Assembly (NCBI GenBank): GCA_964631605.1
Contig: CAZVYG010000104.1
Location: 1-15,293, forward strand
Direction of reading: 5' to 3'
Length of the DNA: 15,293 nt
From: JARKQH01 sp964631605
GTDB lineage: Bacteria > Verrucomicrobiota > Verrucomicrobiia > Limisphaerales > UBA8199
The translations under genes and the position numbers were made by a program. Below the pieces are notes generated by a model. It made no database searches and was not told the origin of the DNA. It worked only from the letters and a program-made list of their open reading frames with translations. This document shows positions 6,305 to 14,883 of the stretch, piece by piece; position 1 is the first letter of the stretch, and each line of letters starts with the position of its first letter.

Positions 6305-6862
6305 ATGAAGCTGGGCGTATTTATTGAACGTGACGGCTTGTTGAACCAGGCCAGAGTCGAGCGGAACCACCAGGTCAGTCCGCTGACCCTGGACGAATTC
6401 CACGTGAACGAAACCGTTGCCCCCCTGCTCAAGCGCCTGAAAACCGCCGGCTTCATGCTCATCGCCACGACCAACCAACCCGGCCTGTCCCGTGGTTACC
6501 AATCCCGGTACCAACTGGACCGGATGCACCAGCTTCTGACCACCCGCCTGGGCCTGGACGACATTCTGGTTTGCCCCCACGACGAGACCGACCGCTGCCC
6601 TTGCCGCAAGCCCAAGTCGGGCTTGTTTCTTGAAGCGATCTACAAGTGGCACCTGAACGTGGATCGCTCGTTCGTTATCAGCGACAAATGGCAGGATGCC
6701 GAGGCCGCCCGCGCCATCGGTTGCACCTCGCTCCTGATTGATTCCCCCTGGGTCGGCACCGTCCACCGCGATTTTCTCGTCCCGGATTTTAAATCCGCGG
6801 TCGAAAAAATCCTGCAATTGCGCGCGCTCTTTCGCCCGGTGCGGGGCGCAGCCCTCAGTTGA
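6305..6862 (+). CDS. HAD-IIIA phosphatase-like protein, GmhB type, altered nucleophile
   Basis: The 185-residue product matches the size and motif order of GmhB-like histidinol-phosphatase/heptose-bisphosphate phosphatases. Motif I reads FIERDGLLN at residues 6-14 where the family has F-L-D-R-D-G, so the nucleophilic Asp is Glu8 while the acid/base Asp10 is kept. Motif II is TTNQPGLSRG (55-64). The zinc-binding loop CPHDETDRCPC (90-100) followed by RKPK is intact, as is motif IV, SDKWQD (D127, D131). It may dephosphorylate a sugar phosphate, but Asp-to-Glu at the nucleophile usually removes HAD activity, so it may be inactive or have another role. The start at 6305 fits the family N-terminus; the frame stays open to 6212. 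No heptose synthesis genes are nearby. Confidence 0.8.
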   Translation: MKLGVFIERDGLLNQARVERNHQVSPLTLDEFHVNETVAPLLKRLKTAGFMLIATTNQPGLSRGYQSRYQLDRMHQLLTTRLGLDDILVCPHDETDRCPCRKPKSGLFLEAIYKWHLNVDRSFVISDKWQDAEAARAIGCTSLLIDSPWVGTVHRDFLVPDFKSAVEKILQLRALFRPVRGAALS

Positions 6863-6967
6863 CCGTTCGGGTTCCGGTTTCGGCAATTGCCCTGGCGACA
6901 CCCGCGGCGGGCTTGTCCTCAAACTTCCCCATGCGTGTAGTCGGCCTCGGCCCATGCCAAAATACAC

Positions 6968-6996
6968 TTCTCAAGGCCGGGCCGTGACATCATAAT
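6968..6996 (+). promoter_or_regulatory. Possible promoter of the Tat-sulfatase cluster
   Basis: TTCTCA (6968-6973, 4 of 6 to the -35 consensus), a 17-bp spacer and CATAAT (6991-6996, 5 of 6 to the -10 consensus) precede the start codon at 7008. Transcription would begin around 7002-7004, leaving a 5' leader of only about 5 nt. This is a sequence match only. Confidence 0.4.
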
Positions 6997-7007
6997 GCAA
7001 TTCGTCC

Positions 7008-7967
7008 ATGAAGCATCACCTGAGCCGACGCAAGTTTCTCAAAGGGTCCGTCGTGGCGGCGAGCACCGCGGGGCTTGCATTTCATTTCGAGGAGCGGGCC
7101 TTGCTGGCCAATAACCCGCCCGCCGCCGCACCGCCGGGGTTGCCGGTGGCCCGGCCCAAAGACTTTCCCCAATCCAAAATCGGCTCGGTCTCGATCAGCC
7201 GGCTGATTTGCGGCGGGAACCTGATCTCGGGCTTCGCCCACAGCCGCGACCTGATCTATGTGTCGCGGCTGCTCAAGGAATATTTCACGGATGAAAAGGT
7301 GTTCCGAACCCTGGCCTTGTGCGAAGCCGAGGGAATCAACACGGCCATCCTGCGGCTGGACGAGAACACGCTGCGCATCCTGCGCACGTATTGGAAGGAG
7401 CGCGGCGGCAGCATCCAGTGGCTGGCCCAGATTGACATTCGCCACGACCCGGAAACCAGCATCCGGCAGGCGGCGGACAGCGGGGCGGTGGGCGCGTTCA
7501 CCCACGGCAACGTGGGCGACGATTACGTGCGCGACGGGAAGGTTCACCTGCTGGGCGAAGCGGTGGCCGCGATCAAAGCGCGGGGATTAATCGCCGGCAT
7601 TGCCGGACACTCGTTGGAAGTGCCCAAGGCTTGCGAAGCCGCCGGCCTCCAGCCGGACTTCTACATGAAAACCTTCAACAGCAAGCGTTACTGGTCGGCC
7701 GGCCCCATGCCCCGCCACGACAGCGTCTGGGAGGAGACACCGGAGGAAACCCGCGCGTTCATGGAAAAGGTCAACCGCCCCTGGATCGCCTACAAGGTGC
7801 TGGGCGCCGGCGCCATCCACCCGCGCGAAGGTTTCCGCTACGCCTTTTACCACGGAGCGGATTTTGTCTGCGCCGGCATGTTTGACTTTCAAATCGAGGA
7901 GGACGCCGCCCTGGCCCGCGAAGCCATCGCCAAAGCCCGCAACCGCCCGCGCCCCTGGTGCGTTTAA
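7008..7967 (+). CDS. Tat-exported aldo/keto-reductase-like TIM-barrel protein
   Basis: The exact function is unknown. The 319-residue product opens with a twin-arginine signal, SRRKFLKG (R7, R8), followed by a hydrophobic stretch (SVVAASTAGLAF), so it is predicted to be folded in the cytoplasm and exported by Tat. The mature part begins around KIGSVSISRLICGGNLISGF, resembling the first strand of aldo/keto-reductase-type TIM barrels. Alternating strand/helix segments follow (INTAILRLD, IQWLAQIDI, GAVGAFTHGN, GLIAGIAGHS, WIAYKVLGAGAI, GADFVCAGMF). I do not see the Asp-Tyr-Lys-His set of active reductases. Similar Tat-signal proteins are common in Planctomycetota and Verrucomicrobiota. It ends 4 bp before the sulfatase gene, so the two are probably translated from one mRNA. 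Confidence 0.7.
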   Translation: MKHHLSRRKFLKGSVVAASTAGLAFHFEERALLANNPPAAAPPGLPVARPKDFPQSKIGSVSISRLICGGNLISGFAHSRDLIYVSRLLKEYFTDEKVFRTLALCEAEGINTAILRLDENTLRILRTYWKERGGSIQWLAQIDIRHDPETSIRQAADSGAVGAFTHGNVGDDYVRDGKVHLLGEAVAAIKARGLIAGIAGHSLEVPKACEAAGLQPDFYMKTFNSKRYWSAGPMPRHDSVWEETPEETRAFMEKVNRPWIAYKVLGAGAIHPREGFRYAFYHGADFVCAGMFDFQIEEDAALAREAIAKARNRPRPWCV

Positions 7968-7971
7968 ATCC

Positions 7972-9525
7972 ATGAAATTACCTTTTTCAGTCCCTGCCGT
8001 GTCACCAATGACGCCTCTGCCGGGGCGTGGGGGTTCCGGTCCGACGATTCGAAAACTGGGCAGGGCACTCCTTGCGGCTTTGCTGCTGGCTGCAACGACG
8101 GTTCTGGGAGCCGAGGCCCGCCGGCCGAACGTGCTCATGATCGCCATTGACGACTTGAACGATTGGGTCGGGTGCATGAACGGTCATGCCCAGGCGCAAA
8201 CGCCGCACCTGGACCGCCTGGCCGCGCGCGGCGTCCTTTTCCGCAATGCCCATTGTCAGGCGCCCCTTTGCAACCCCTCGCGCGCGAGTCTGTTGACCGG
8301 CCTGCGGCCCACCACCACGGGCATTTACGGGCTGGCGCCCGGCATCCGCGACGTGGCGGCGACGCGGGACCGGGTGACCCTGCCCCAACACTTCGCCCGG
8401 AATGGCTACTTCACCGCCAGCTTCGGCAAGGTCCATCATGACGGCTCGATCCCGCCCCGCTGGCGGACCAATGAGTTCGAGGTCTGGGGACCGGCCCCCG
8501 GCATGCCCGTGCCGAAAAAGAAGTTGGTGGATACGCCCGCCAAAATGGCGGTCATGGACTGGGGCGTGTATCCCGAGGACGATCGGGACCAGGCGGATTG
8601 GAAGATTGCCGACGCGGCCATTGGCCAGTTGAAAAGCCTGCCGCCCGGCAAACCGTTCTTTGTCGCCGTCGGCTTTCGCCTGCCGCACGTTCCGTGTTTC
8701 GCCTCGCAACGCTGGTTCGACCTTCACCCCCGCGAGGAGGCCATCGCGCTGCCTCCCTGGCGGGAAGGCGACCGCGACGACGTGCCGGACTTTGCGTGGT
8801 ATTTGCATTGGAAACTGCCCGAGCCGCGCCTGGCCTGGCTGCGCTCCGCCGGCCAATGGCGGCCCCTGGTGCGCGCCTACCTGGCCAGCACCACCTTCAT
8901 GGACAGCCAGGTCGGGCGGGTGCTGGCCGCGCTCGAGGCGATCGGCGCCCAAGACAACACCGTGATCGTCGTCTGGTCCGACAACGGCTGGCATCTCGGC
9001 CAGAAAGACATCACCGGCAAAAACTCGCTGTGGGAACCCTCGACGCGCGTGCCCCTGATTTTTGCCGGGCCCGGCGTCCGGCGCGGCGGCGTATGCTCGG
9101 CCCCGGCCGAGCTGCTTGATATTTACCCGACCTTGATTGACATTTGCGGTCTCCCGCCCCGGCCCGGACTGGAAGGGCACAGCCTCCGGCCCCAGTTGCA
9201 GGACCCCGCCAAATCCCGCCGCTGGCCCGCCATCACCACCCATAACCCGGGCAATGACGCCGTCCGCACCGACCGCTGGCGCTACATTCACTACGCCGAC
9301 GGCTCGGAGGAATTGTACGACCTGCGCCGCGACCCCAACGAGTGGACCAACCTCGCAGCCCAAGTCGAATTCCGGCGGGTCAAGCGCGACCTCGCCCGCT
9401 GGCTCCCCAAGACTCCGGCTCCCCATGCCCCCGGCAGCGCCCACCGCATCCTCATGCGCTCGGGCAGCCAATGGCTCTGGGAAGGCCAGCCCATCCGACC
9501 GGAAGATTTTGACGCGATTCAATAA
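7972..9525 (+). CDS. Secreted S1-family sulfatase (iduronate-2-sulfatase-like)
   Basis: This type I sulfatase hydrolyses sulfate esters, probably on a glycan, outside the cytoplasm. The 517-residue product has an N-terminal signal segment (LGRALLAALLLAATTVLGA) after a long n-region. Metal-binding Asp60 and Asp61 are in IAIDDLNDW. The sulfatase signature LCNPSRASLLTG carries Cys100, to be oxidised to formylglycine (C-x-P-S-R). Further metal and substrate sites are RLPHVP and SDNGWHLGQKDITGK (D337, N338, H341, K350). YDLRRDPNEWTNLA near the C-terminus is typical of the family. The overall pattern is closest to iduronate-2-sulfatase-like members, but the substrate cannot be read from sequence. 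The ATG at 8008 (505 aa) would give a more usual signal peptide. No formylglycine-generating enzyme is in the window. Confidence 0.92.
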   Translation: MKLPFSVPAVSPMTPLPGRGGSGPTIRKLGRALLAALLLAATTVLGAEARRPNVLMIAIDDLNDWVGCMNGHAQAQTPHLDRLAARGVLFRNAHCQAPLCNPSRASLLTGLRPTTTGIYGLAPGIRDVAATRDRVTLPQHFARNGYFTASFGKVHHDGSIPPRWRTNEFEVWGPAPGMPVPKKKLVDTPAKMAVMDWGVYPEDDRDQADWKIADAAIGQLKSLPPGKPFFVAVGFRLPHVPCFASQRWFDLHPREEAIALPPWREGDRDDVPDFAWYLHWKLPEPRLAWLRSAGQWRPLVRAYLASTTFMDSQVGRVLAALEAIGAQDNTVIVVWSDNGWHLGQKDITGKNSLWEPSTRVPLIFAGPGVRRGGVCSAPAELLDIYPTLIDICGLPPRPGLEGHSLRPQLQDPAKSRRWPAITTHNPGNDAVRTDRWRYIHYADGSEELYDLRRDPNEWTNLAAQVEFRRVKRDLARWLPKTPAPHAPGSAHRILMRSGSQWLWEGQPIRPEDFDAIQ

Positions 9526-9533
9526 TCCCCCGC

Positions 9534-11990
9534 ATGAACTCGCAACTCCGGTTATCGTTGGCCCCTTTGGTCATGATTTGGTGCCTGGGCGCCGTTGCGG
9601 CGCCACCGGCATCGCCAGGAGACGAAACCGGGAAGTGGCTGAGCCAGGGCGACACCCTGTTGCTCGAAGGCGACCCCGCCGGGGCGCGGAGTGCTTACTC
9701 CACAGCCCTGGCCGATTCGCAATTGAAAGCCGTCGAACGGGCTCTCGCGCGTTTGCGGCTGGCCGAGGCCTTGCGGCAGTTGAAGGATTCTGATGCCGTC
9801 AAGGCCGAACTGGAAGCGGTGGCCAACGGCGCCGACCTGCCCCACCATGTGCGCCAGGAGGCCCGCCTCCGCCTGGCGCAATTTCAACTCCGCAAGACCC
9901 CCACCGCCGACCCCTCAGACGATTCGGCCCGTTACAAGCTGCCGGACCTGCCGAGGCCGGCGCTGAGCCTGTACGTGGCCGCGCGAGGCGATGACACGAA
10001 CCCCGGCACCCGCGAACGCCCGTTCGCCACGCTGGACCGCGCCCGAGACGAAATTCGGGCGCGCCGAAAGCGCGGCGATTCCTTCGAGGGCAGCCTCGAG
10101 GTTGTGATTGGGGGCGGCGCCTATAAGCTCGCACGAACGTTCCGCCTCGAGTCGCAAGACTCCGGGACCGCGGCCCAGCCGGTGGTCTATCGTGCGGAAG
10201 CGGGGGAGCGTCCGGTCTTCTCGGGCGGCGTGCGTCTGACCAAGCTCGGGCCGGTGAAGGACCCTGTGCTGCTCGGGCGGTTGCCCGAGTCAAGCCGGGG
10301 CCGCGTGTACGAGGCGGACCTCGCTGCCAACGGAGTCACCAAAACGTGGCCGCTGGTCCTCGGCGGCTTCAGCAGCGGGCGGGGTTTCAAGTCCCATCCC
10401 GTCATGGAGCTTTATTGCAATGGTGAGCCCTTGAGACTGGCGCGCGGGCCCAATGAAGCGACGCTGCGCGTGGCCGAGGTGTGCGAGCCCGATTCGGAAA
10501 AATCCCACGGCTCGGTTTACAGCAAGGTGGGCCGTTTTCGAAGCGTCGAGGCTCTGCCGGCCGCCTGGAAAGACGAGCCGGACCTGTGGCTTTACGGCTA
10601 CTGGTTTTTTGGCTGGGCCGATTCTTACGAGAAAGTCGTGTCGGTGGACCCGGCGCGCAAGGAAATCACTTTGGCGCCTCCTTACCACGGCTACGGCTAC
10701 CGCGCCGGCCAGCCGTTTTACGCCGTCAACGCCCTGTCCGAACTGGACCAGCCGGGCGAGTGGCACCTGGACACCGCCCGTCAGCGCGTTTGCTTCTGGC
10801 CTCCTGCGGACCCGGCCATGGCCGTGATCGAGATATCAGCGGCGGACTGGCCCCTGGTCGAGTTGAAGCAGGTGTCCCACGTCCGTCTTGAGGGTCTGGT
10901 CTGGGAACTGGGTTGCACGGACGGCATCCGGATCGAGGGCGGCGCGAGCTGTGTGTTGGCGGGCTGTGTCGTGCGCAACCTCGCCGGCGCCGGAGTGATG
11001 GTCTCGGGCGGATCAAATCATGTGCTGCTTTCCTGCGACATCCATTCGCTGGGACGCGGCGGGGTCGGGCTCGCCGGCGGCGACCGCAAAACCCTGACGC
11101 CCGGCGGGCACCTCGTCGAGAATTGCCACATTTACAACCTCTCGCGGCTTGACCGCACCTACACGCCGGCCGTTTGGTCCACCGGCGTCGGGCAGCGCAT
11201 TCGTTACAACTGGTTCCACCAGATTCCCAGCAGCGCCCTGCGGGTTGGCGGCAATGACAATCTCGTTGAATGGAACGAGGTCAACCACGTCGTGCTCGAA
11301 TCCGACGACCAGGGCGGCGTGGACATGTGGGGCGACCCGACCTATCTCGGCAACATTTACCGGTTCAACTTTTTCCATCACATCGGCAACTGGCGCCACC
11401 CGCACCAGGGACCGGATTGCGGCCAGGCCGGCATCCGGCTGGATGACGCCATCTCGGGGGTGTTGATTTATCGGAACCTGTTTTACCGCTGCGGCGCGGG
11501 CAAACTAGGTTTTGGCGGAGTGCAAATCCACGGCGGCAAGGATAATGTGCTGGACGCAAACGTCTTCGCCGAATGCCCGTGGGCCGTCAGCTTCAGTCCG
11601 TGGGGCGGCGCGCACTGGACCAATTTCACCCGCGGCCCGCGCGCCTCCGCCGAAATTGACCCGGCGCTGTACGCGGCGCGTTACCCGGAGTGGACCCGGC
11701 TGGACCTCGACCTCAACGCCAATTTCGTCTGGCGCAATCTTGTTCTGAACTGCGGCCCGATGCTGCATCGCAATCAGGGCGGCGCACGGCCCTATGGCAA
11801 CCTGGTCGTTTCGAACCAGCTCAGTTTCGCCAGCCAGGGCGGAGCCTACCTGATTCCCCGAGGCAAATCCGCCACGACCGGGCCGGCCCTGTTCGGCCCG
11901 CATGAATTGAGCCAGATCGGCCTTTACCGCGACGCCTGGCGCCGCGACCTTCCCGAAACCTTGAATCGCCGGCTCCGCGCCGACCCCTGA
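9534..11990 (+). CDS. Secreted right-handed beta-helix protein with helical-repeat N-terminus
   Basis: The 818-residue product has a signal peptide (LAPLVMIWCLGAVAAPPA). Residues of about 30-120 form an amphipathic helical region resembling TPR repeats (WLSQGDTLLLEGDPAGARSA). A pectate-lyase-like opening follows, LYVAARGDDTNPGTRERPFA, then AGERPVFSGGVRL, typical of large secreted parallel beta-helix proteins. Repeated turns appear over about 450-700: VLAGCVVRNLAGAGVMVSGG, HIYNLSR, IRYNWFHQIPSSALRVGGND, IYRFNFFHHIGN and LIYRNLFYRCG. Such proteins bind, cleave or epimerise polysaccharides; which of these is unknown. It starts 8 bp after the sulfatase, so both probably act on the same extracellular glycan. 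The catalytic residues were not identified. Confidence 0.82.
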   Translation: MNSQLRLSLAPLVMIWCLGAVAAPPASPGDETGKWLSQGDTLLLEGDPAGARSAYSTALADSQLKAVERALARLRLAEALRQLKDSDAVKAELEAVANGADLPHHVRQEARLRLAQFQLRKTPTADPSDDSARYKLPDLPRPALSLYVAARGDDTNPGTRERPFATLDRARDEIRARRKRGDSFEGSLEVVIGGGAYKLARTFRLESQDSGTAAQPVVYRAEAGERPVFSGGVRLTKLGPVKDPVLLGRLPESSRGRVYEADLAANGVTKTWPLVLGGFSSGRGFKSHPVMELYCNGEPLRLARGPNEATLRVAEVCEPDSEKSHGSVYSKVGRFRSVEALPAAWKDEPDLWLYGYWFFGWADSYEKVVSVDPARKEITLAPPYHGYGYRAGQPFYAVNALSELDQPGEWHLDTARQRVCFWPPADPAMAVIEISAADWPLVELKQVSHVRLEGLVWELGCTDGIRIEGGASCVLAGCVVRNLAGAGVMVSGGSNHVLLSCDIHSLGRGGVGLAGGDRKTLTPGGHLVENCHIYNLSRLDRTYTPAVWSTGVGQRIRYNWFHQIPSSALRVGGNDNLVEWNEVNHVVLESDDQGGVDMWGDPTYLGNIYRFNFFHHIGNWRHPHQGPDCGQAGIRLDDAISGVLIYRNLFYRCGAGKLGFGGVQIHGGKDNVLDANVFAECPWAVSFSPWGGAHWTNFTRGPRASAEIDPALYAARYPEWTRLDLDLNANFVWRNLVLNCGPMLHRNQGGARPYGNLVVSNQLSFASQGGAYLIPRGKSATTGPALFGPHELSQIGLYRDAWRRDLPETLNRRLRADP

Positions 11991-12131
11991 GCCAGGGCAC
12001 TCCCGGCCCACACCCCGCGCGGCAAGGTCCTGCCTGGGCATCTCGTTTTCAACCTCTTGCTTTTTCACTTCAACGGGACAACGCGCTTGCCTCCGCGCCG
12101 CGTTTCTTGCCAGCATGACCGCCACTGAGCT
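11991..12131. other. 141-bp gap before the MFS gene
   Basis: No gene or clear promoter was found. A T-rich patch lies at about 12046-12070. A 14-codon ORF (12115-12159) overlaps the MFS start out of frame and is considered chance. Confidence 0.3.
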
Positions 12132-13397
12132 ATGCCGACCGCCGCACCGCAAACCCTAAGCCCGGCCCCAGCCGTCCGCACTCGTGACCAATGGCTGGTC
12201 CTCATCGCCGCTTTCCTCGGCTGGATGTTCGACGGCCTCGAACAGGGCGTCTTCCCGCTCGTCGCCCGCCCGGCGCTGCAGGATTTGATCGGCGTTGAGG
12301 GGGACAAGTTGATCGGTCCCTGGATGGGTTACATCACGGCCCTGTTCCTGGTGGGAGCGGCGTGCGGCGGGCTGGCCTTCGGCTGGCTGGGCGACCGCCT
12401 GGGCCGGGTGCGCGCCATGGTGCTGAGCATCCTGGCCTATTCCCTTTTCACAGGCGCGTGTTATTTCGCCCAGGCCCCGTGGCAATTGGGCTTGTTCCGC
12501 TTCTTCGCCGCCGTGGGCATGGGCGGCGAGTGGTCCCTGGGCGTGGCGCTCGTGATGGAATGCTGGCCGGAAAAACATCGCCCCCTGTTGGCGGGCGCCA
12601 TTGGAGCCGCCGCCAACATCGGCTTCGGCCTGCTGGGCCTGCTGGGCACGCTTTTCCAAGTCACGCGTGATTCGTGGCGCTGGGTGATGCTCGCCGGCGC
12701 CACCCCCGCGCTCCTGGCGCTGTTCATCATCCGCTATGTGCCGGAATCCGAACGCTGGAAACGAGCGGTCACCAAAACCTCCGCCCACCCCGTGCGCGAG
12801 GTGTTCTCGCGCGGCCTGATCAAGCACACGCTTTTGGGGATCGGCCTGGCTTCGGTGGTGCTCATCGGCACCTGGGGCTCGGTCCAGTGGATGCCCGCCT
12901 GGGCCGACCAGCTCACCGGCGGCAAAATCCACAACGCCAAGGGCATCACCCAAATGCTCCTTGCTTTCGGCGCCGTCGTCGGCTGCTTCATCGGACCGCT
13001 CATCGGCGGCAAGATGGGGCGCCGCCCCGCCTATTTCCTCCTCAGCCTGGCGTCGCTGATCTCCTGCGGCTACCTCTTCCGGTTCGTGGACGCCTACGGC
13101 GCGGTCTTCCTCCTCATGGCCTTTGTCGTCGGCGCCGCCACCGCCGCGTTCTTCGGCTGGCTCCCGCTTTATCTGCCCGAGTTGTTCCCCACGCGCGTGC
13201 GCGCCACCGGCCAGGGCCTGTGCTACAACTCCGGCCGCATCTTCGCGGCCGTCGGCGCCGTGCAGATGGGACACTTGATGAAATTCTACGAGGGCAGCTA
13301 CGCCCGCGCCGGCGCCACCATCACCCTCATCTACGTCGTCGGCCTGATCATCATCTGGCTCGCCCCCGAGACCAAAGGCAAACCGTTGCCCGAATAA
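12132..13397 (+). CDS. MFS transporter, sugar/organic acid:H+ symporter type
   Basis: This 12-helix inner-membrane transporter belongs to the major facilitator superfamily. The 421-residue product shows motif A after helix 2 (GWLGDRLGRVRAM) and its counterpart in the second half (GGKMGRRPAYF). RFFAAVGMGGEWSLG and PESERWKRA end the first half; YLPELFPTRVRATGQG and PETKGKPLPE end the second. These marks are shared by the sugar porter, aromatic-acid and sialate symporter branches, so the substrate is uncertain. The ATG at 12132 is the first in frame, since TGA lies six bases upstream. The enolase-superfamily gene begins 13 bp downstream, suggesting that the transported compound is its substrate or a precursor. 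Confidence 0.9.
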   Translation: MPTAAPQTLSPAPAVRTRDQWLVLIAAFLGWMFDGLEQGVFPLVARPALQDLIGVEGDKLIGPWMGYITALFLVGAACGGLAFGWLGDRLGRVRAMVLSILAYSLFTGACYFAQAPWQLGLFRFFAAVGMGGEWSLGVALVMECWPEKHRPLLAGAIGAAANIGFGLLGLLGTLFQVTRDSWRWVMLAGATPALLALFIIRYVPESERWKRAVTKTSAHPVREVFSRGLIKHTLLGIGLASVVLIGTWGSVQWMPAWADQLTGGKIHNAKGITQMLLAFGAVVGCFIGPLIGGKMGRRPAYFLLSLASLISCGYLFRFVDAYGAVFLLMAFVVGAATAAFFGWLPLYLPELFPTRVRATGQGLCYNSGRIFAAVGAVQMGHLMKFYEGSYARAGATITLIYVVGLIIIWLAPETKGKPLPE

Positions 13398-13410
13398 TCC
13401 GCCGCCGCTC

Positions 13411-14832
13411 ATGCCTCCCCGCATCCATCGCATCGTTGGCGTCCGCCTCTACTTTCTGCCCGTTCAAACCCGGGTCCCGCTCAAGTTCGGCCCCGAAACG
13501 CTCCATTCGGTCACCTGCGCCCGCGTCGCCCTGCGGGTCGCCGATGACCAGGGCAACGAGGCTGAGGGCTGGGGTGAGACTCCGCTCAGCGTGCAGTGGG
13601 TCTGGCCCTCCTCCCTCCCGTACGAACCGCGGCACGACGCGCTCAAACAACTCTGCCGCCAGTTGGCCGGCGCCTGGCTCGAACCCCTCACCCCCGGCCA
13701 CGCGCTCGAAATGGGCGCCGCGTTCCTGGAACAGCGCCTCCCCGAGGCGCGGGACCGCTGCAACCAGGCCCTTGCCCGGAATCCCAACGGACCGGGCGAA
13801 CCCATCCCCTGGCTGGCCGCCCTGGTCTGCAACTCCCCTTTTGACCTCGCTTTGCACGACGCCTACGGCCGGCTCGTCCGCCGGCCTGTCTATGACACCT
13901 ACGGCCCCGAGTTCCTCTCCTCGGACCTCTCGCGCTACCTCGAACCCGCCAAAGACTTCGACTGCAGCTTCCAATCCCGATTCCCCGCCAGCTTCTTCGT
14001 GTTCCGCCGGCCCAAACGCCTGCGCGCCTGGCACCTGGTCGGCGGACTGGACCCCCTGGATGCTTCCGAACTCACCGGCCAGGAACCGCAGGACGGCCAC
14101 CCCGTCGTCCTCACCGACTGGATCGAACGCGATGGCCTCAAATGCCTCAAAGTCAAACTCCGCGGCAACGACAGTGACTGGGATTACTCGCGCCTGGTCA
14201 AAGTCGGAACGCTGGCCCTGGCCCGCAACGTCGAATGGCTCAGCGCCGACTTCAATTGCACCGTCCAGGACCCGGCCTACGTGACCGACATCCTCGACCG
14301 CCTCCAAAAAAAGCATCGCCGGATTTACCTCCGCCTCTTCTACATTGAACAGCCCTTCCCTTACGACCTGGAATCCCATCCCCTTGACGTGCACAGCATC
14401 TCGGCGCGCAAACCGTTGTTTCTGGACGAAAGCGCCCACGACTGGCGCCTGGTCCGCTTCGGGCGCGAGCTGGGCTGGACCGGCGTGGCCCTCAAAACCT
14501 GCAAGACACAGACGGGCGCCATCCTCAGCGCCTGCTGGGCCAAAGCTCACCGCATGCGGCTCATGGTCCAGGACCTCACCAACCCGATGCTCGCCCAGAT
14601 TTCTCACGTCCTGCTCGCCGCTCACGTCGGCACCATCGCCGGCGTCGAAACCAACTCCATGCAGTTCTACCCCGCCGCCTCGGAGTTTGAAGCCAAAGTT
14701 CACCCCGGCCTTTACCAGCGCCGCAACGGCAACGTCGAGCTCTCCACCATTTCCGGCCCCGGCTTCGGCTATCGCCTCGAGGAAATCAACCGCCCCCTTC
14801 CCCAACCCGCAGTGGAACTCCGCGCCGATTGA
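13411..14832 (+). CDS. Enolase-superfamily racemase/epimerase-like enzyme
   Basis: The 473-residue product has the catalytic set of the muconate-lactonising/mandelate racemase group. LKVKL supplies the KxK pair (K247, K249). The Mg ligands are D280 (SADFNC), E313 (YIEQPFP) and D339 or E340 (FLDES). K362 (VALKTCKTQTG) sits on the opposite face, and GVETNSM (E413) ends the barrel. Lysines on both faces fit 1,1-proton transfer, as in dipeptide epimerases or racemases, or OSBS-like chemistry; the substrate is unknown. The part before KxK is roughly 85 residues longer than usual, with inserts around 60-125 and 190-235. The gene starts 13 bp after the MFS transporter and is probably in the same operon. 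Confidence 0.85.
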   Translation: MPPRIHRIVGVRLYFLPVQTRVPLKFGPETLHSVTCARVALRVADDQGNEAEGWGETPLSVQWVWPSSLPYEPRHDALKQLCRQLAGAWLEPLTPGHALEMGAAFLEQRLPEARDRCNQALARNPNGPGEPIPWLAALVCNSPFDLALHDAYGRLVRRPVYDTYGPEFLSSDLSRYLEPAKDFDCSFQSRFPASFFVFRRPKRLRAWHLVGGLDPLDASELTGQEPQDGHPVVLTDWIERDGLKCLKVKLRGNDSDWDYSRLVKVGTLALARNVEWLSADFNCTVQDPAYVTDILDRLQKKHRRIYLRLFYIEQPFPYDLESHPLDVHSISARKPLFLDESAHDWRLVRFGRELGWTGVALKTCKTQTGAILSACWAKAHRMRLMVQDLTNPMLAQISHVLLAAHVGTIAGVETNSMQFYPAASEFEAKVHPGLYQRRNGNVELSTISGPGFGYRLEEINRPLPQPAVELRAD

Positions 14833-14847
14833 CGCGGCTTGCGAGAA

Positions 14848-14883
14848 CGCGAAGCGTCTTGGACTGCGGCAGTCCCCTGCCGC
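14848..14883 (+). repeat. Single copy of the dispersed hairpin repeat
   Basis: This is the third copy of the repeat found at 75-164. It starts 16 bp after the stop codon of the enolase-like gene. It has a perfect 7-bp hairpin, GCGGCAG/CTGCCGC (14866-14872 with 14877-14883), loop TCCC. Compared with the copy at 128-164, the fourth stem pair is changed from C-G to G-C on both arms, so pairing is kept. Confidence 0.7.

Noticed and set aside
8002..9522. Minus-strand open frame of 506 codons
   Set aside because: Exact shadow of the sulfatase gene; no domain recognised.
12115..12159. 14-codon ORF overlapping the MFS start
   Set aside because: There is no codon bias, run of one amino acid or nearby terminator to suggest a regulatory leader; chance is sufficient.
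12674..14284. Plus-strand open frame of 536 codons across the MFS and enolase-like genes
   Set aside because: It is an out-of-frame reading rich in Arg, Pro and Ser; the other frame holds clear MFS and enolase-superfamily motifs.
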